A stretch of 64,000 nt of DNA from Rhodovulum tesquicola. GTDB taxonomy: Bacteria; Pseudomonadota; Alphaproteobacteria; Rhodobacterales; Rhodobacteraceae. The stretch covers positions 1-64,000 of the forward strand of contig NZ_JAMYDV010000005.1 of assembly GCF_024128855.1 (NCBI RefSeq), in the 5' to 3' direction. Below, in pieces: positions 16,761-24,194 of the stretch. Made by a program: the position numbers and the translations under genes. Within the stretch, counting starts at the first letter, position 1; every line of letters starts with the position of its first letter. The notes beneath the pieces were generated by a model. The model did no database searches and was not told where the DNA came from. It saw only the letters and a program-made list of their open reading frames with translations.

Positions 16761-16933
16761 CGCGCCTCTGGTTCGCCCAAGACCTCGCCCGGACGCTCGG
16801 CTATCGCGGCGCCACCGTTGCTTTCTGGCGGTTCTGCGCCCGCGTCGGCCTCGAGCCCCTGCACGACAAGCCCAACGCCTTCGACGCCGACGAGATCGAG
16901 CCGAAGATCCGCGACATTCTGAAGGGAGTGTGA
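16757..16933 (+). CDS. 58-aa excisionase-like helix-turn-helix protein
   Basis: It begins MTRLWFAQDLARTLGYRGAT and ends DEIEPKIRDILKGV. The short winged-helix form and the position three genes before the integrase fit a recombination directionality factor or small DNA-binding protein. It overlaps the previous stop by 4 bp. Only weakly recognisable. Confidence 0.55.
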   Translation: MTRLWFAQDLARTLGYRGATVAFWRFCARVGLEPLHDKPNAFDADEIEPKIRDILKGV

Positions 16934-16937
16934 AGCC

Positions 16938-17132
16938 ATGGCGCGCGTTGCCGCCCCGTCCCTTCCGACGCCGAGCCAGATCAAGGCCGTTCACGAGACC
17001 GTCGCCCAGCTTTTTCCGGGCGTGCGGATCGCGCGCGTCGGACCGGAGGGCGTGACGTTCGATTATCCCGACGCCCCCAGCTCGGCCAGCGACGAGTGGC
17101 GCGGCAAGCCGTTCTCGGCGGAGGGCGCATGA
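16938..17132 (+). CDS. 64-aa protein upstream of integrase, function unknown
   Basis: It reads MARVAAPSLPTPSQIKAVHE and continues with a short beta-hairpin-like GVRIARVGPEGVTFDYPD. This kind of small protein is common directly before integrases in Rhodobacterales islands, but I do not know a function. The stop overlaps the integrase ATG by 4 bp, which supports coupled expression. Confidence 0.55.
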   Translation: MARVAAPSLPTPSQIKAVHETVAQLFPGVRIARVGPEGVTFDYPDAPSSASDEWRGKPFSAEGA

Positions 17133-18130
17133 AGAAGCTGCCCTATCTCCGATCCAAGTTGCGCCGCGGGCGCTGGTTCCATTCCTACCGGCGCGGCGAA
17201 AAGGAAATCGCCCTGGGCGTTCACGGGCTGCACCCGACCGATCCGCGCGTGACGGCCGCCTGGGCGGCGGAACATGCGCGCTGGGAACACAGCCCCCCGA
17301 ACACGGCGACCCCGAAGGCCGGGACATTCGCCTGGGCGGTTGACCTTCACAAGGCATCCCCCGCCTGGGCGAAGCTCGCCCCTTCGACGCAACAGAACCG
17401 CGCCGCGATCCTGCGCCGCTATGTGAAGGCCCAAGGCGCCCGGCCGCTGTCGAGCATCACGGCCGCCGATATCGAGGCGGCGCTCTACGCGAAGGGCGGC
17501 AACGCCGCGGTGAACGAGCTGAAGGCGCTCAAGAAGGTCTTCGCCCATGCGCACAAGCTGCGCTTCCTTCCGACCGATCCGACCCGCGGGCTCAAGATCG
17601 ACCGCCCGGCATCCGAGGGCTTCGCCACGGCCGGAGCCGAGGATATCGAGAAGTTTCAGGGGCGGTGGGCAGTCGGGACGACCGAGCGGCTGGTCTTCGA
17701 TCTGGCGCTCTACACCGGCGCCGCCCGCGCGGACCTGGTGAAGCTCGGCCGCCGCAACATCGCGGATGGCCTGTTGTCTTTCAGGCGCCAGAAGACCGGC
17801 GTTCTATCCGAGGTGCCATTGACGCCCGAGCTGCGGGCCGTGATCGCCCGGACGCCCGACATTGCCCCGGCCTTCCTGCTGACGTCGAAGGGGAAGCCCT
17901 TCACGCCCGCAGGCTTGGGCAACTTCTTCGGCGACGCGGCCAGGGCGGCCGGGATTGCGGCGCGGCTGCACGGGCTTCGCAAGGCGTTCTGCGTCTACTG
18001 GGCCGAAAAGGGCGTCTCGACCCACCAGATCGCCGCCATGGCGGGCCACACGAGCCTGTCGGAAGTCGAACGCTACACCCGCGCCGCAGACCGGCGCCGC
18101 ATGGTCAAACTGCTTGTGGAGGGCGCATGA
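17129..18130 (+). CDS. tyrosine recombinase/integrase (tRNA-Arg element)
   Basis: 333 aa from the ATG that overlaps the previous stop. A SAM-like core-binding domain occupies about 70-150. The catalytic domain shows Arg in YTGAARADLVKL, the His-x-x-Arg box RLHGLRKAF, the second His in MAGHTS, and the nucleophile Tyr in VERYTRAAD. All catalytic residues are present. The gene ends 83 bp from the 3' end of tRNA-Arg(TCT), the usual place for an integrase that uses a tRNA gene as its attachment site. Confidence 0.93.
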   Translation: MKKLPYLRSKLRRGRWFHSYRRGEKEIALGVHGLHPTDPRVTAAWAAEHARWEHSPPNTATPKAGTFAWAVDLHKASPAWAKLAPSTQQNRAAILRRYVKAQGARPLSSITAADIEAALYAKGGNAAVNELKALKKVFAHAHKLRFLPTDPTRGLKIDRPASEGFATAGAEDIEKFQGRWAVGTTERLVFDLALYTGAARADLVKLGRRNIADGLLSFRRQKTGVLSEVPLTPELRAVIARTPDIAPAFLLTSKGKPFTPAGLGNFFGDAARAAGIAARLHGLRKAFCVYWAEKGVSTHQIAAMAGHTSLSEVERYTRAADRRRMVKLLVEGA

Positions 18131-18161
18131 AACGGGACACACAAGCCCAGAAACGGGACAC
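18130..18161 (+). repeat. direct repeats beside the tRNA-Arg attachment end
   Basis: Two exact copies of AAACGGGACAC at 18130-18140 and 18151-18161, 21 bp apart (two helical turns), lie between the integrase stop and the tRNA. A degenerate third, AGAAACGGA, is at 18201. The position and spacing suit arm-type binding sites of the integrase. Confidence 0.5.
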
Positions 18162-18213
18162 GATTTCGCAAGCCCTTGATGGGAAAGGCGACAATCCGGC
18201 AGAAACGGATGCA

Positions 18214-18290
18214 TGGCGACCCCGGAAGGACTCGAACCCTCAACCTGGCGATTAGAAGTCGCCTGCTCTATCCAGTTGAGCTACGGGGCC
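18214..18290 (-). tRNA. tRNA-Arg (anticodon TCT)
   Basis: Read on the minus strand it starts GGCCCCGTAGCTCAACTGGA, has anticodon loop CTTCTAA (TCT), a T-arm GGTTCGAGTCC-like loop, and ends with encoded CCA. The acceptor stem GGCCCCG pairs with CGGGGTC (one G-U). Its 3' end faces the integrase and forms the element's attachment end. Confidence 0.96.
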
Positions 18291-18293
18291 GCT

Positions 18294-18976
18294 GGCGGAA
18301 GTTGTGCCCGGGCGGTCGGTGCTGTGCAAGCCGAAAAATCCGGCCGAATCGGCCTCGGGACAACGTGAAAAAATTCTCGAAATCAGAACCTTATTGGTAT
18401 GGATCCGCTGGAATCCGGCTTTTCGACTGCGGGCTCCGGCTTCGGCCCGAACAGAGCCATTCCCTGCGTGAGGCTTCATCGTAAACCTCTGAAATCCCCG
18501 CTGTCCCAGGCTTCAGCCGGTCGCGTTTGCAGCCGCTGAATCGCGAAAACCGTCCAGCTACTGGGCCTCTGCCATAGCCGATCCTGCGCCAACGCCACGA
18601 GTCCCGCGACCTTCTCGCGCATGTCCGTCACACCAAGGGCCAACCGGGCCTGCAAGTCGGCCTACGGCTCAACCACACCGTCCCGCGAAGCCGCAGCGGC
18701 CGGTCACCGCGGCCACTTGTCGAACTGCGGCTGTTCCCCTTCACGCAACGGCGCGACACCCGGCCCGTCCGGCCCTTCACTCCGACCTCGCCCTGGATCG
18801 AATGCCTTACCCAAGGGGAAATCCGGCCTGCCCGATCGCCCCAGGATTGTCGCAGAAACGTTACCAGAGTGCCGAGATTCCCTTACAGGACGCGACGATC
18901 TTGCGACCACGCTGGGGTCGAGCCGCGCTCGGTCCGACAGCGTGAACATTGTCGCCAACGCATCGAAGAGGACAGA
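18294..18976. other. 683-bp region without a convincing gene
   Basis: This lies between tRNA-Arg and the phosphatase start. An open frame on the plus strand from 18621 has Ser/Arg-rich composition typical of a shadow frame, and I do not accept it. The stretch near 18360-18400 is AT-rich. No Pho-box-like repeat (CTGTCAT) was found. Confidence 0.5.
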
Positions 18977-20539
18977 ATGTCGTTCAAAATCTCCCGCCGC
19001 GCGCTCCTTGCGGCTTCGGTCTGTGTTCCGCTCGTAACGCCGATCGCCGCTCCTGCCGCCAGCCTCGACACGGCCAAGAACGTGATCCTTTTCATCTCCG
19101 ACGGCGCCTCCTGGGGCACCTGGGACATGGCCAGCTACTGGGAATATGGCAAGAAGGGCCAGCAGCCCTATGACAGCTTCGACGTCAAGCTGGGCATGAT
19201 CACCACCCCGCTCAACACCTCGACCAAGCCGACGAATACCGGCACGCCGCAGGTCACCTATGACCCGGACAAAGCCTGGGACACCACGCCGAGCGACGGC
19301 AATTTCGGCGGCCGCCCGAGCCATTTCGAGGGCTATGACTACATCAAGCGCGACTATACCGACAGCGCCGCAGCCGGCACCGCGCTGGCCACCGGTGAGA
19401 AATCCTATAACAGCGCCATCGATTTCGACGATTTCGGCCAGCCGCTGGCCTTCATCTCGCAGCAGATGAAGGATGAACTGGGCAAGGCGGTCGGTGTCGT
19501 CTCCAGCGTGCCGATCAGCCACGCCACGCCCGCGACCTTCGGTGCCCAGAACATCAACCGCAACAATTACGGCGAGATCAGCCAGCAGATGGTGCTGACC
19601 GGAACGCTGGACCTGGTCATGGGCGGCGGTCACCCGCTCTATGACAGCAACGGCAAACTGCGGCCCGAAGGCAGCGAGCGTTTCGCCAACGAGACCGGCG
19701 GCGGCGGCGGCTATATCGCCAAAAGCGTGTGGGACGACGTGACCGGCGCCACCCCCTCGATGACCTTCTTCGACGACAAGGCGAGCTTCGAGGCGCTTGC
19801 CAATGGCTCGCTTGTCATCGACGGGCCGGTTCTGGGCCTCGCGCAAACCTACGACACGCTGCAGGCCAACCGCAGCGGCCATTTCAACGGCGCCAACGCC
19901 TTCGAGGTGCCGCTTGTCGCCAATGTACCCACGCTGGAAACCATGACGCTGGGCGCGCTGAACCATCTCGGCAAGGACGAGGACGGCTTCTTCGTGATGA
20001 TCGAGGGCGGTGCCGTCGACTGGGCAGCGCATGCCAACAATACCACCCGCATCATCGAGGAACAGGTGGACTTCAACCGTTCCGTCGCGTCGGCGGTCAA
20101 CTGGGTCAGCACCTTCTCTTCCTGGGAAGAAACCCTGATGATCGTGCTCACCGACCATGGCAACGCCATGCCGATGGGCCCGAACTCGGACACGATCGCG
20201 TTCGAGGGGATCCAGAACAACGGCCAGGGCAACCTGCCGGGCGTCAAGTGGCACTATGGCACCCACACCAACGAGAACACGCTGATGTGGGCCCAAGGCG
20301 CTGGCGCTGACCTGTTCCTGAGCGAGATCATCGGCATCGATCCGGGCCTCGTGCAGTACACCGCCCACAATGACTCCGGTGCCTATATCGACAACACCGC
20401 CGTCTACCGCGTGATCGCGCAGGCGAGCGGGCTGGGCGGCGACGACCTCGCGCCGGTGCCGCTGCCGGCGGGTGTGTGGCTGTTCGGCTCGGGCCTGCTG
20501 CTGCTGGCCGGTCTGCGTCGTCGCGCCCGCGCGGCGTGA
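18977..20539 (+). CDS. exported alkaline phosphatase with VPLPA-CTERM sorting tail
   Basis: 520 aa. The N-terminal twin-arginine-like signal has SRRALLAASVCVP, with cleavage near PAAS. The body has alkaline phosphatase features: VILFISDGASWG (metal Asp), a YTDSAAAGTALATG block with the nucleophile Ser, MIEGGAVDWAAHANN and VLTDHGN (metal His and Asp), then KWHYGTHTNENT. It ends VPLPAGVWLFGSGLLLLAGL plus an Arg-rich tail. This is the VPLPA-CTERM signal, a Rhodobacterales variant of PEP-CTERM processed by an exosortase. The enzyme is therefore probably released or surface-linked after cleavage. AGAGGA upstream supports the start. Confidence 0.92.
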   Translation: MSFKISRRALLAASVCVPLVTPIAAPAASLDTAKNVILFISDGASWGTWDMASYWEYGKKGQQPYDSFDVKLGMITTPLNTSTKPTNTGTPQVTYDPDKAWDTTPSDGNFGGRPSHFEGYDYIKRDYTDSAAAGTALATGEKSYNSAIDFDDFGQPLAFISQQMKDELGKAVGVVSSVPISHATPATFGAQNINRNNYGEISQQMVLTGTLDLVMGGGHPLYDSNGKLRPEGSERFANETGGGGGYIAKSVWDDVTGATPSMTFFDDKASFEALANGSLVIDGPVLGLAQTYDTLQANRSGHFNGANAFEVPLVANVPTLETMTLGALNHLGKDEDGFFVMIEGGAVDWAAHANNTTRIIEEQVDFNRSVASAVNWVSTFSSWEETLMIVLTDHGNAMPMGPNSDTIAFEGIQNNGQGNLPGVKWHYGTHTNENTLMWAQGAGADLFLSEIIGIDPGLVQYTAHNDSGAYIDNTAVYRVIAQASGLGGDDLAPVPLPAGVWLFGSGLLLLAGLRRRARAA

Positions 20540-20554
20540 TCCGGGGCTGATCCC

Positions 20555-20578
20555 GGGCGGGGCGTCCTCGCCCTGCCC
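20555..20578. terminator. hairpin between convergent phosphatase and kinase genes
   Basis: Arms GGGCGGGGCG (20555-20564) and CGCCCTGCCC (20569-20578) pair with one mismatch around a TCCT loop. There is no long T tract. It sits in the 75-bp gap between two convergent genes. Confidence 0.5.
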
Positions 20579-20614
20579 CCTTGCGTCGCCGCCTCGCCGC
20601 GGCGGCGCATCCCG

Positions 20615-21934
20615 CTACCGCGCCAGCACCAGTTCTGCCCTCAGCCCGCCCAGCCGCGTGCTTTGACCCAGGCGCAACTCGCCGCCATGACCGCGTGCGA
20701 TGTCGGAGGCGATGGCCAGACCAAGCCCGACCCCGCCGCCCTTCTCCTGACCGCGCGCCGCATCGAGCCGCTGAAACGGCTGAAGCGCCTGTTCGCGTCG
20801 ATCCGCGGGGATGCCGGGGCCGTCATCCTCGACCGTGAAGATCACCCGCCCCGGACTGACCGACAGTCCCAGCGCCGCCCTGCTGCCATAGCGCAGCGCG
20901 TTGTTCACGAGGTTCTGCAGCGCCCGCTCGACCGCCAGCGGGCGGAGCAACACGTCCTGCCCGGACGGCATGTCACCGATCTCCAAGTGACCGCCCATGC
21001 CGCGCGCCCGTTCGGCGACGCGCAGCAGCAGATCGGCCGGGTCGCAAAGCCCGAGATCGTCCAGCGCCTCGGACCGGGCGAAATCGAGGAATGTGTCGAT
21101 CATCTGCTCCATGTCCGCCAGATCGCGGAGCATCGCCTCCGTCTCGGGCGTCTGCTCGGCCATGGACAATTCCAGCTTGAGCCGGGTCAGCGGCGTACGC
21201 AAATCGTGGCTGACGCCCGAAAGCATCAGCGTGCGCTGTTCGATCTGCCGCTCGATCCGCGCGCGCATGTCGAGAAAGGCCCGTCCGGCAGCCCGCACCT
21301 CCGCCGCGCCCGCGGGCCTGTAGGGCATCGCCCGCCCCTTGCCGAACGCCTCGGCCGCCGCAGCAAGGCGCGTGATCGGACGCAACTGGTTTCGCAGGAA
21401 CTGATAGGCGATCAACGTCATCAGCACGCCCGTAACCACCATCAGCACCAGAAGCTGATGCGGATTCGAGGCCGAGACCCGACGCCGGTCGAACCCCACT
21501 TCCATCGGACCATGCGGCGTCTCCAGCCCGACCCGCACCAGCCGCGTGCTGGTGGCAAGGTCGATTCCAACAAATCCCGGCAATCCCACGGCCAGGGTCG
21601 CTGTCACCGACTTGCCCGAAAGATCGTAGAATAGCCGCGCCTCTCCCACGGGCACCGTCTTGGGAAACGCCACAGAAAGCGCCAGCGGGCCGCCCACCGT
21701 CCGCGCCCGCGCCAGAGCTGCCTCCCGGTCGGGCGCCTCCTCGACCAGCTCCGCCAGATAGGCCAGTTCCAGCACGATGGCGCGCGACATCTGACGGGTG
21801 ACATCCGCGAAGTGCCGCTGAATGAAGACGACCGAGACCACCAGTTGCAGCGTGACGATGGGCACCAGCAGGATCAGCGCGGCCCGGCCATAAAGCCCCC
21901 GCGGCAGCATCCTTTTGATCCAGCCCGCCTGCAT
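20615..21934 (-). CDS. EnvZ-like sensor histidine kinase
   Basis: 439 aa. A first transmembrane segment lies at about 16-38 (ALILLVPIVTLQLVVSVVF), a periplasmic sensor to about 158, and a second segment at about 160-180. HAMP follows, then the H box VSHDLRTPLTRLK with the phospho-acceptor His, the N box LVNNALRYG, the G1 box VEDDGPGIP and the G2 box GGGVGLGLAI. This is the membrane-bound partner of an OmpR-type regulator. No response regulator is adjacent, so its partner lies elsewhere. Osmotic or envelope sensing is suggested by family resemblance only. Confidence 0.92.
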   Translation of the reverse strand: MQAGWIKRMLPRGLYGRAALILLVPIVTLQLVVSVVFIQRHFADVTRQMSRAIVLELAYLAELVEEAPDREAALARARTVGGPLALSVAFPKTVPVGEARLFYDLSGKSVTATLAVGLPGFVGIDLATSTRLVRVGLETPHGPMEVGFDRRRVSASNPHQLLVLMVVTGVLMTLIAYQFLRNQLRPITRLAAAAEAFGKGRAMPYRPAGAAEVRAAGRAFLDMRARIERQIEQRTLMLSGVSHDLRTPLTRLKLELSMAEQTPETEAMLRDLADMEQMIDTFLDFARSEALDDLGLCDPADLLLRVAERARGMGGHLEIGDMPSGQDVLLRPLAVERALQNLVNNALRYGSRAALGLSVSPGRVIFTVEDDGPGIPADRREQALQPFQRLDAARGQEKGGGVGLGLAIASDIARGHGGELRLGQSTRLGGLRAELVLAR

Positions 21935-21983
21935 GCTAAAGCCTTACCGGCCGCGCGCCCGCTTAGGAAGAGAGCAAAGGGGA

Positions 21984-22892
21984 ATGACCGCGATGGACGA
22001 CGACCGCTTAGACCCCGTTCCCGGCGCCTGCATCCGCCTGCGCCCCGGCCTGCGCCTCGTGCTGGCACCGAACCCCTCGCCGATGACCTGTCGCGGCACG
22101 AACACCTATCTTCTGGGCCGGGGCCGCGTCGCGGTGATCGACCCCGGCCCCGCGCTCACGGCGCATCGTGACGCGCTGATGGCCGCGCTCGACCCCGGCG
22201 AGACGATCAGCCATATCCTCGTGACCCATTCCCATGTCGACCATTCGCCGTTGGCGCGCCCGCTGGCGCAGGCATCGGGCGCACCGGTGCTCGCCTTCGG
22301 GAACAGCGCGGCCGGACGCAGGGCCGATCTCGCCGGTCTGGCGGGGCTTGGCGGCGGCGAGGGCGTGGATGCGGATTTCGCCCCGGACACCTGCGTGGCC
22401 CATGGCGACAGGATCGCAGGCGAAGACTGGCAGGTCGAGGTGCTGCATACGCCGGGCCACATGGGCAACCACATCTGCCTTGCCTGGGAGGACGCGCTGT
22501 TCACCGGCGATCATGTGATGGGCTGGGCCAGTTCGATGGTCTCGCCGCCCGACGGCGATCTTGCCGCCTTCATGGCGTCGCTCGACCTGCTCGCCGCCAG
22601 GCCCGAGAGGGTGCTGTTCCCCGGCCACGGCGCGCCGGTGCCCGACGGCGCCGCCCGCATCGCCGAACTGACCGCGCATCGGCGCAAGCGCGCGGCCCAG
22701 ATCGCGAACGCGATTGCCGCAGGCCCGGCCACGGCCGCGCAGATTGCGCGGGCGATCTACACCGACACGCCCCCCGCCCTGCTGCCTGCCGCCACCCGCA
22801 ACGTCCTGGCGCATCTCATTGAGATGGCGGATAAATCCCTGGCTGCTCCGGATGATGCAATCAGCGTCGACGGGTGCTGGCGCCGGCTGTAA
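21984..22892 (+). CDS. metallo-beta-lactamase-fold hydrolase (LACTB2-like)
   Basis: 302 aa from the ATG that follows AAAGGGGA. The zinc-binding motif HSHVDHS (TH-x-H-x-DH type) lies near residue 81. Further ligands occur at HTPGHMGNH (about 155) and TGDHVMGW (about 175), with the last His in FPGHGAPV. The C-terminal winged helix after residue 230 is as in LACTB2-type endoribonuclease-like or thioesterase-like enzymes. The substrate is not evident. The last gene before tRNA-Asn, divergent from the kinase. Confidence 0.9.
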   Translation: MTAMDDDRLDPVPGACIRLRPGLRLVLAPNPSPMTCRGTNTYLLGRGRVAVIDPGPALTAHRDALMAALDPGETISHILVTHSHVDHSPLARPLAQASGAPVLAFGNSAAGRRADLAGLAGLGGGEGVDADFAPDTCVAHGDRIAGEDWQVEVLHTPGHMGNHICLAWEDALFTGDHVMGWASSMVSPPDGDLAAFMASLDLLAARPERVLFPGHGAPVPDGAARIAELTAHRRKRAAQIANAIAAGPATAAQIARAIYTDTPPALLPAATRNVLAHLIEMADKSLAAPDDAISVDGCWRRL

Positions 22893-22960
22893 GCGGAAAG
22901 CAGATTTCTCACGCAACCCTCTGGACGCGGCGAAACCGTCTTGTTATACGGCGCCCGTGT

Positions 22961-23035
22961 TCCGGCGTAGCTCAGCGGTAGAGCAGTTGACTGTTAATCA
23001 ATTGGTCGTAGGTTCGATCCCTACCGCCGGAGCCA
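22961..23035 (+). tRNA. tRNA-Asn (anticodon GTT)
   Basis: TCCGGCG pairs with CGCCGGA in the acceptor stem. The D-arm is GCTCAGCGGTAGAGC, the anticodon loop CTGTTAA, the T-arm GTAGG-TTCGATC-CCTAC, and CCA is encoded. The 3' half from 22990 is duplicated at 36889, so this tRNA is the integration site of the satellite element. Confidence 0.97.
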
Positions 23036-23037
23036 AT
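22990..23037 (+). repeat. attL: 48-bp direct repeat, left copy
   Basis: It begins ACTGTTAATC inside the tRNA-Asn anticodon arm and ends GGAGCCAAT just past CCA. It is identical over 48 bp to 36889-36936. Identity stops cleanly on both sides (TTG versus ACT upstream; AAA versus CCT downstream). These are the core attachment repeats of the element. Confidence 0.95.
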
Positions 23038-23066
23038 AAATCAGATACTTACGGCCCGCGAGCCTC

Positions 23067-23134
23067 CTAAGACGGAAGGCTAAGACGGGTTCTAGGACGG
23101 AGAGCGCCCCCTGCGGGCGCTTTTTCCGTCTTAG
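23067..23134 (+). repeat. left arm-type repeats (CTAAGACGG)
   Basis: CTAAGACGG occurs at 23067-23075 and 23080-23088, CTAGGACGG at 23092-23100, and an exact inverted copy CCGTCTTAG at 23126-23134. The same 9-mer is repeated at the other end of the element (36739-36758). They lie 30 bp inside attL, so arm-type integrase or AlpA binding sites are likely. Confidence 0.65.
23103..23125 (+). terminator. rho-independent terminator after tRNA-Asn
   Basis: Exact 7-bp arms AGCGCCC (23103-23109) and GGGCGCT (23115-23121), a 5-nt loop and a run of five T. It lies just inside the element and would end read-through from tRNA-Asn. Confidence 0.8.
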
Positions 23135-23198
23135 GTTCACATCCCCGACAAGCTGCTGTATCCCTTGCACATTCTAGGGTGCATCGGGGGAATTGGCA

Positions 23199-24194
23199 TT
23201 GGCGCTGCATGACAAGGTCTTGGCAATCAGGAATCAGCGCATTGAGGCAGGAAGCCCGCCGGTGCCCGACGCCCTGCAAGGGGTGAGCCGGGCGAAGATC
23301 GCTGAGGTTCTCACGGCGCTTGCTCTGGGCACCAATGCGGACCTCGTTGACGGCGTGTTTGCGCTGCTGGACGATGAAACGCCAAGCTGGTTCGCCAAGA
23401 CACGTCAGGGCACCCGGGTCGCGGACGGCGCGACCACGGCCCACCTCGCCTGTCACATCGGCATCTTGCAACGTGGCAACGGCAAGCTGGACCGCGAGGG
23501 CCGGGACTACTGGATCAAGCCGCTGCGAGAGCTGGGCGCGATAGAGGCCATGACGCTCGTTGACGGGGAGATGATCGCTGGCCACGTCAAGGCGAAGTCG
23601 CCCAACTCCTGCTACCGGCTGAATGCAGAGTTTGTCGCCATACTGAAGGCACCGGAGCCCGAATGGCGTGACATGCTCGCTGCATGGGCGGGCGAGGATG
23701 CCGCGCGGGGTCGCCGGGCCTTCCAAGCTGCGATGGAGGAGGCTTCGCGCAAGCTGGTGGACAGCGGCCATGCCGACCTGATCCGGGCAAGCGTTGACCA
23801 CTATGCTGCGCGCTTCCTTCCCGGCTATGAAGTCCTCTACATTGACGACAGCGACGGTGACCGGGTGTCGCCCGAGGAGCGCGAGAAGATGGCTGCGGCG
23901 GGCGTGACCCTCACCCTTGAGGATGCCATGCCCGACGCCCTGCTTTGGCACCCTGAGACGGACCACCTTTGGGTCATCGAAGCCGTAACCAGCGACGGCG
24001 AAGTGGACTTCCACAAGGTTGCCCAGATGGATCGCATGGCGGCGCGCTGCGGCAAGTCGGGCGTGGGATTCACGACCACCTACCGGACATGGCGTGAAGC
24101 GGCTGCAAGGCAGTCGGCCCACGGCAACGTCGCGGTCGGCACCTACATCTGGATCCAGTCAGACCCTGCCAAGCACCTCCTCGTGGAGGGCTAG
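23199..24194 (+). CDS. BsuBI/PstI-type type II restriction endonuclease
   Basis: 331 aa from a TTG with GGGGG 8 nt upstream (a TTG at 23193 is also possible). The C-terminal third matches the BsuBI/PstI endonuclease family: MPDALLWHPETDHLWVIEAV followed by TSDGEVDFHKV. Those acidic residues with the nearby basic groups form a PD-(D/E)XK-type centre. The N-terminal part is a helical DNA-recognition region. The family cuts CTGCAG, so that site is predicted but not shown. It is convergent with its methyltransferase, and the two stop codons overlap in CTAG. Confidence 0.85.
   Translation: MALHDKVLAIRNQRIEAGSPPVPDALQGVSRAKIAEVLTALALGTNADLVDGVFALLDDETPSWFAKTRQGTRVADGATTAHLACHIGILQRGNGKLDREGRDYWIKPLRELGAIEAMTLVDGEMIAGHVKAKSPNSCYRLNAEFVAILKAPEPEWRDMLAAWAGEDAARGRRAFQAAMEEASRKLVDSGHADLIRASVDHYAARFLPGYEVLYIDDSDGDRVSPEEREKMAAAGVTLTLEDAMPDALLWHPETDHLWVIEAVTSDGEVDFHKVAQMDRMAARCGKSGVGFTTTYRTWREAAARQSAHGNVAVGTYIWIQSDPAKHLLVEG

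Larger units (their letters stand above)
13039..18213 (+). mobile_element. degenerate integrated element at tRNA-Arg (right part)
   Basis: A MobC-like protein, a broken protease and a portal, an XRE switch, small early genes and an integrase abut the 3' end of tRNA-Arg. This ordering marks the right end of an integrated element. I searched leftward for a second copy of the tRNA 3' end and found none in the window. The left limit is therefore unknown, and the defence and toxin genes at 96-12942 may belong to the same island. The start given is only the first clearly element-type gene. Confidence 0.6.

Noticed and set aside
18127-18255. Short open frame from the integrase stop into tRNA-Arg
   Set aside because: It translates the tRNA sequence itself (PRKDSNPQPGD), a known artefact of tRNA 3' ends, and has no ribosome site.
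18621-19037. 138-codon plus-strand frame before the phosphatase
   Set aside because: Ser/Arg/Pro-rich composition typical of an out-of-frame reading; overlaps the phosphatase signal sequence; no recognisable domain.
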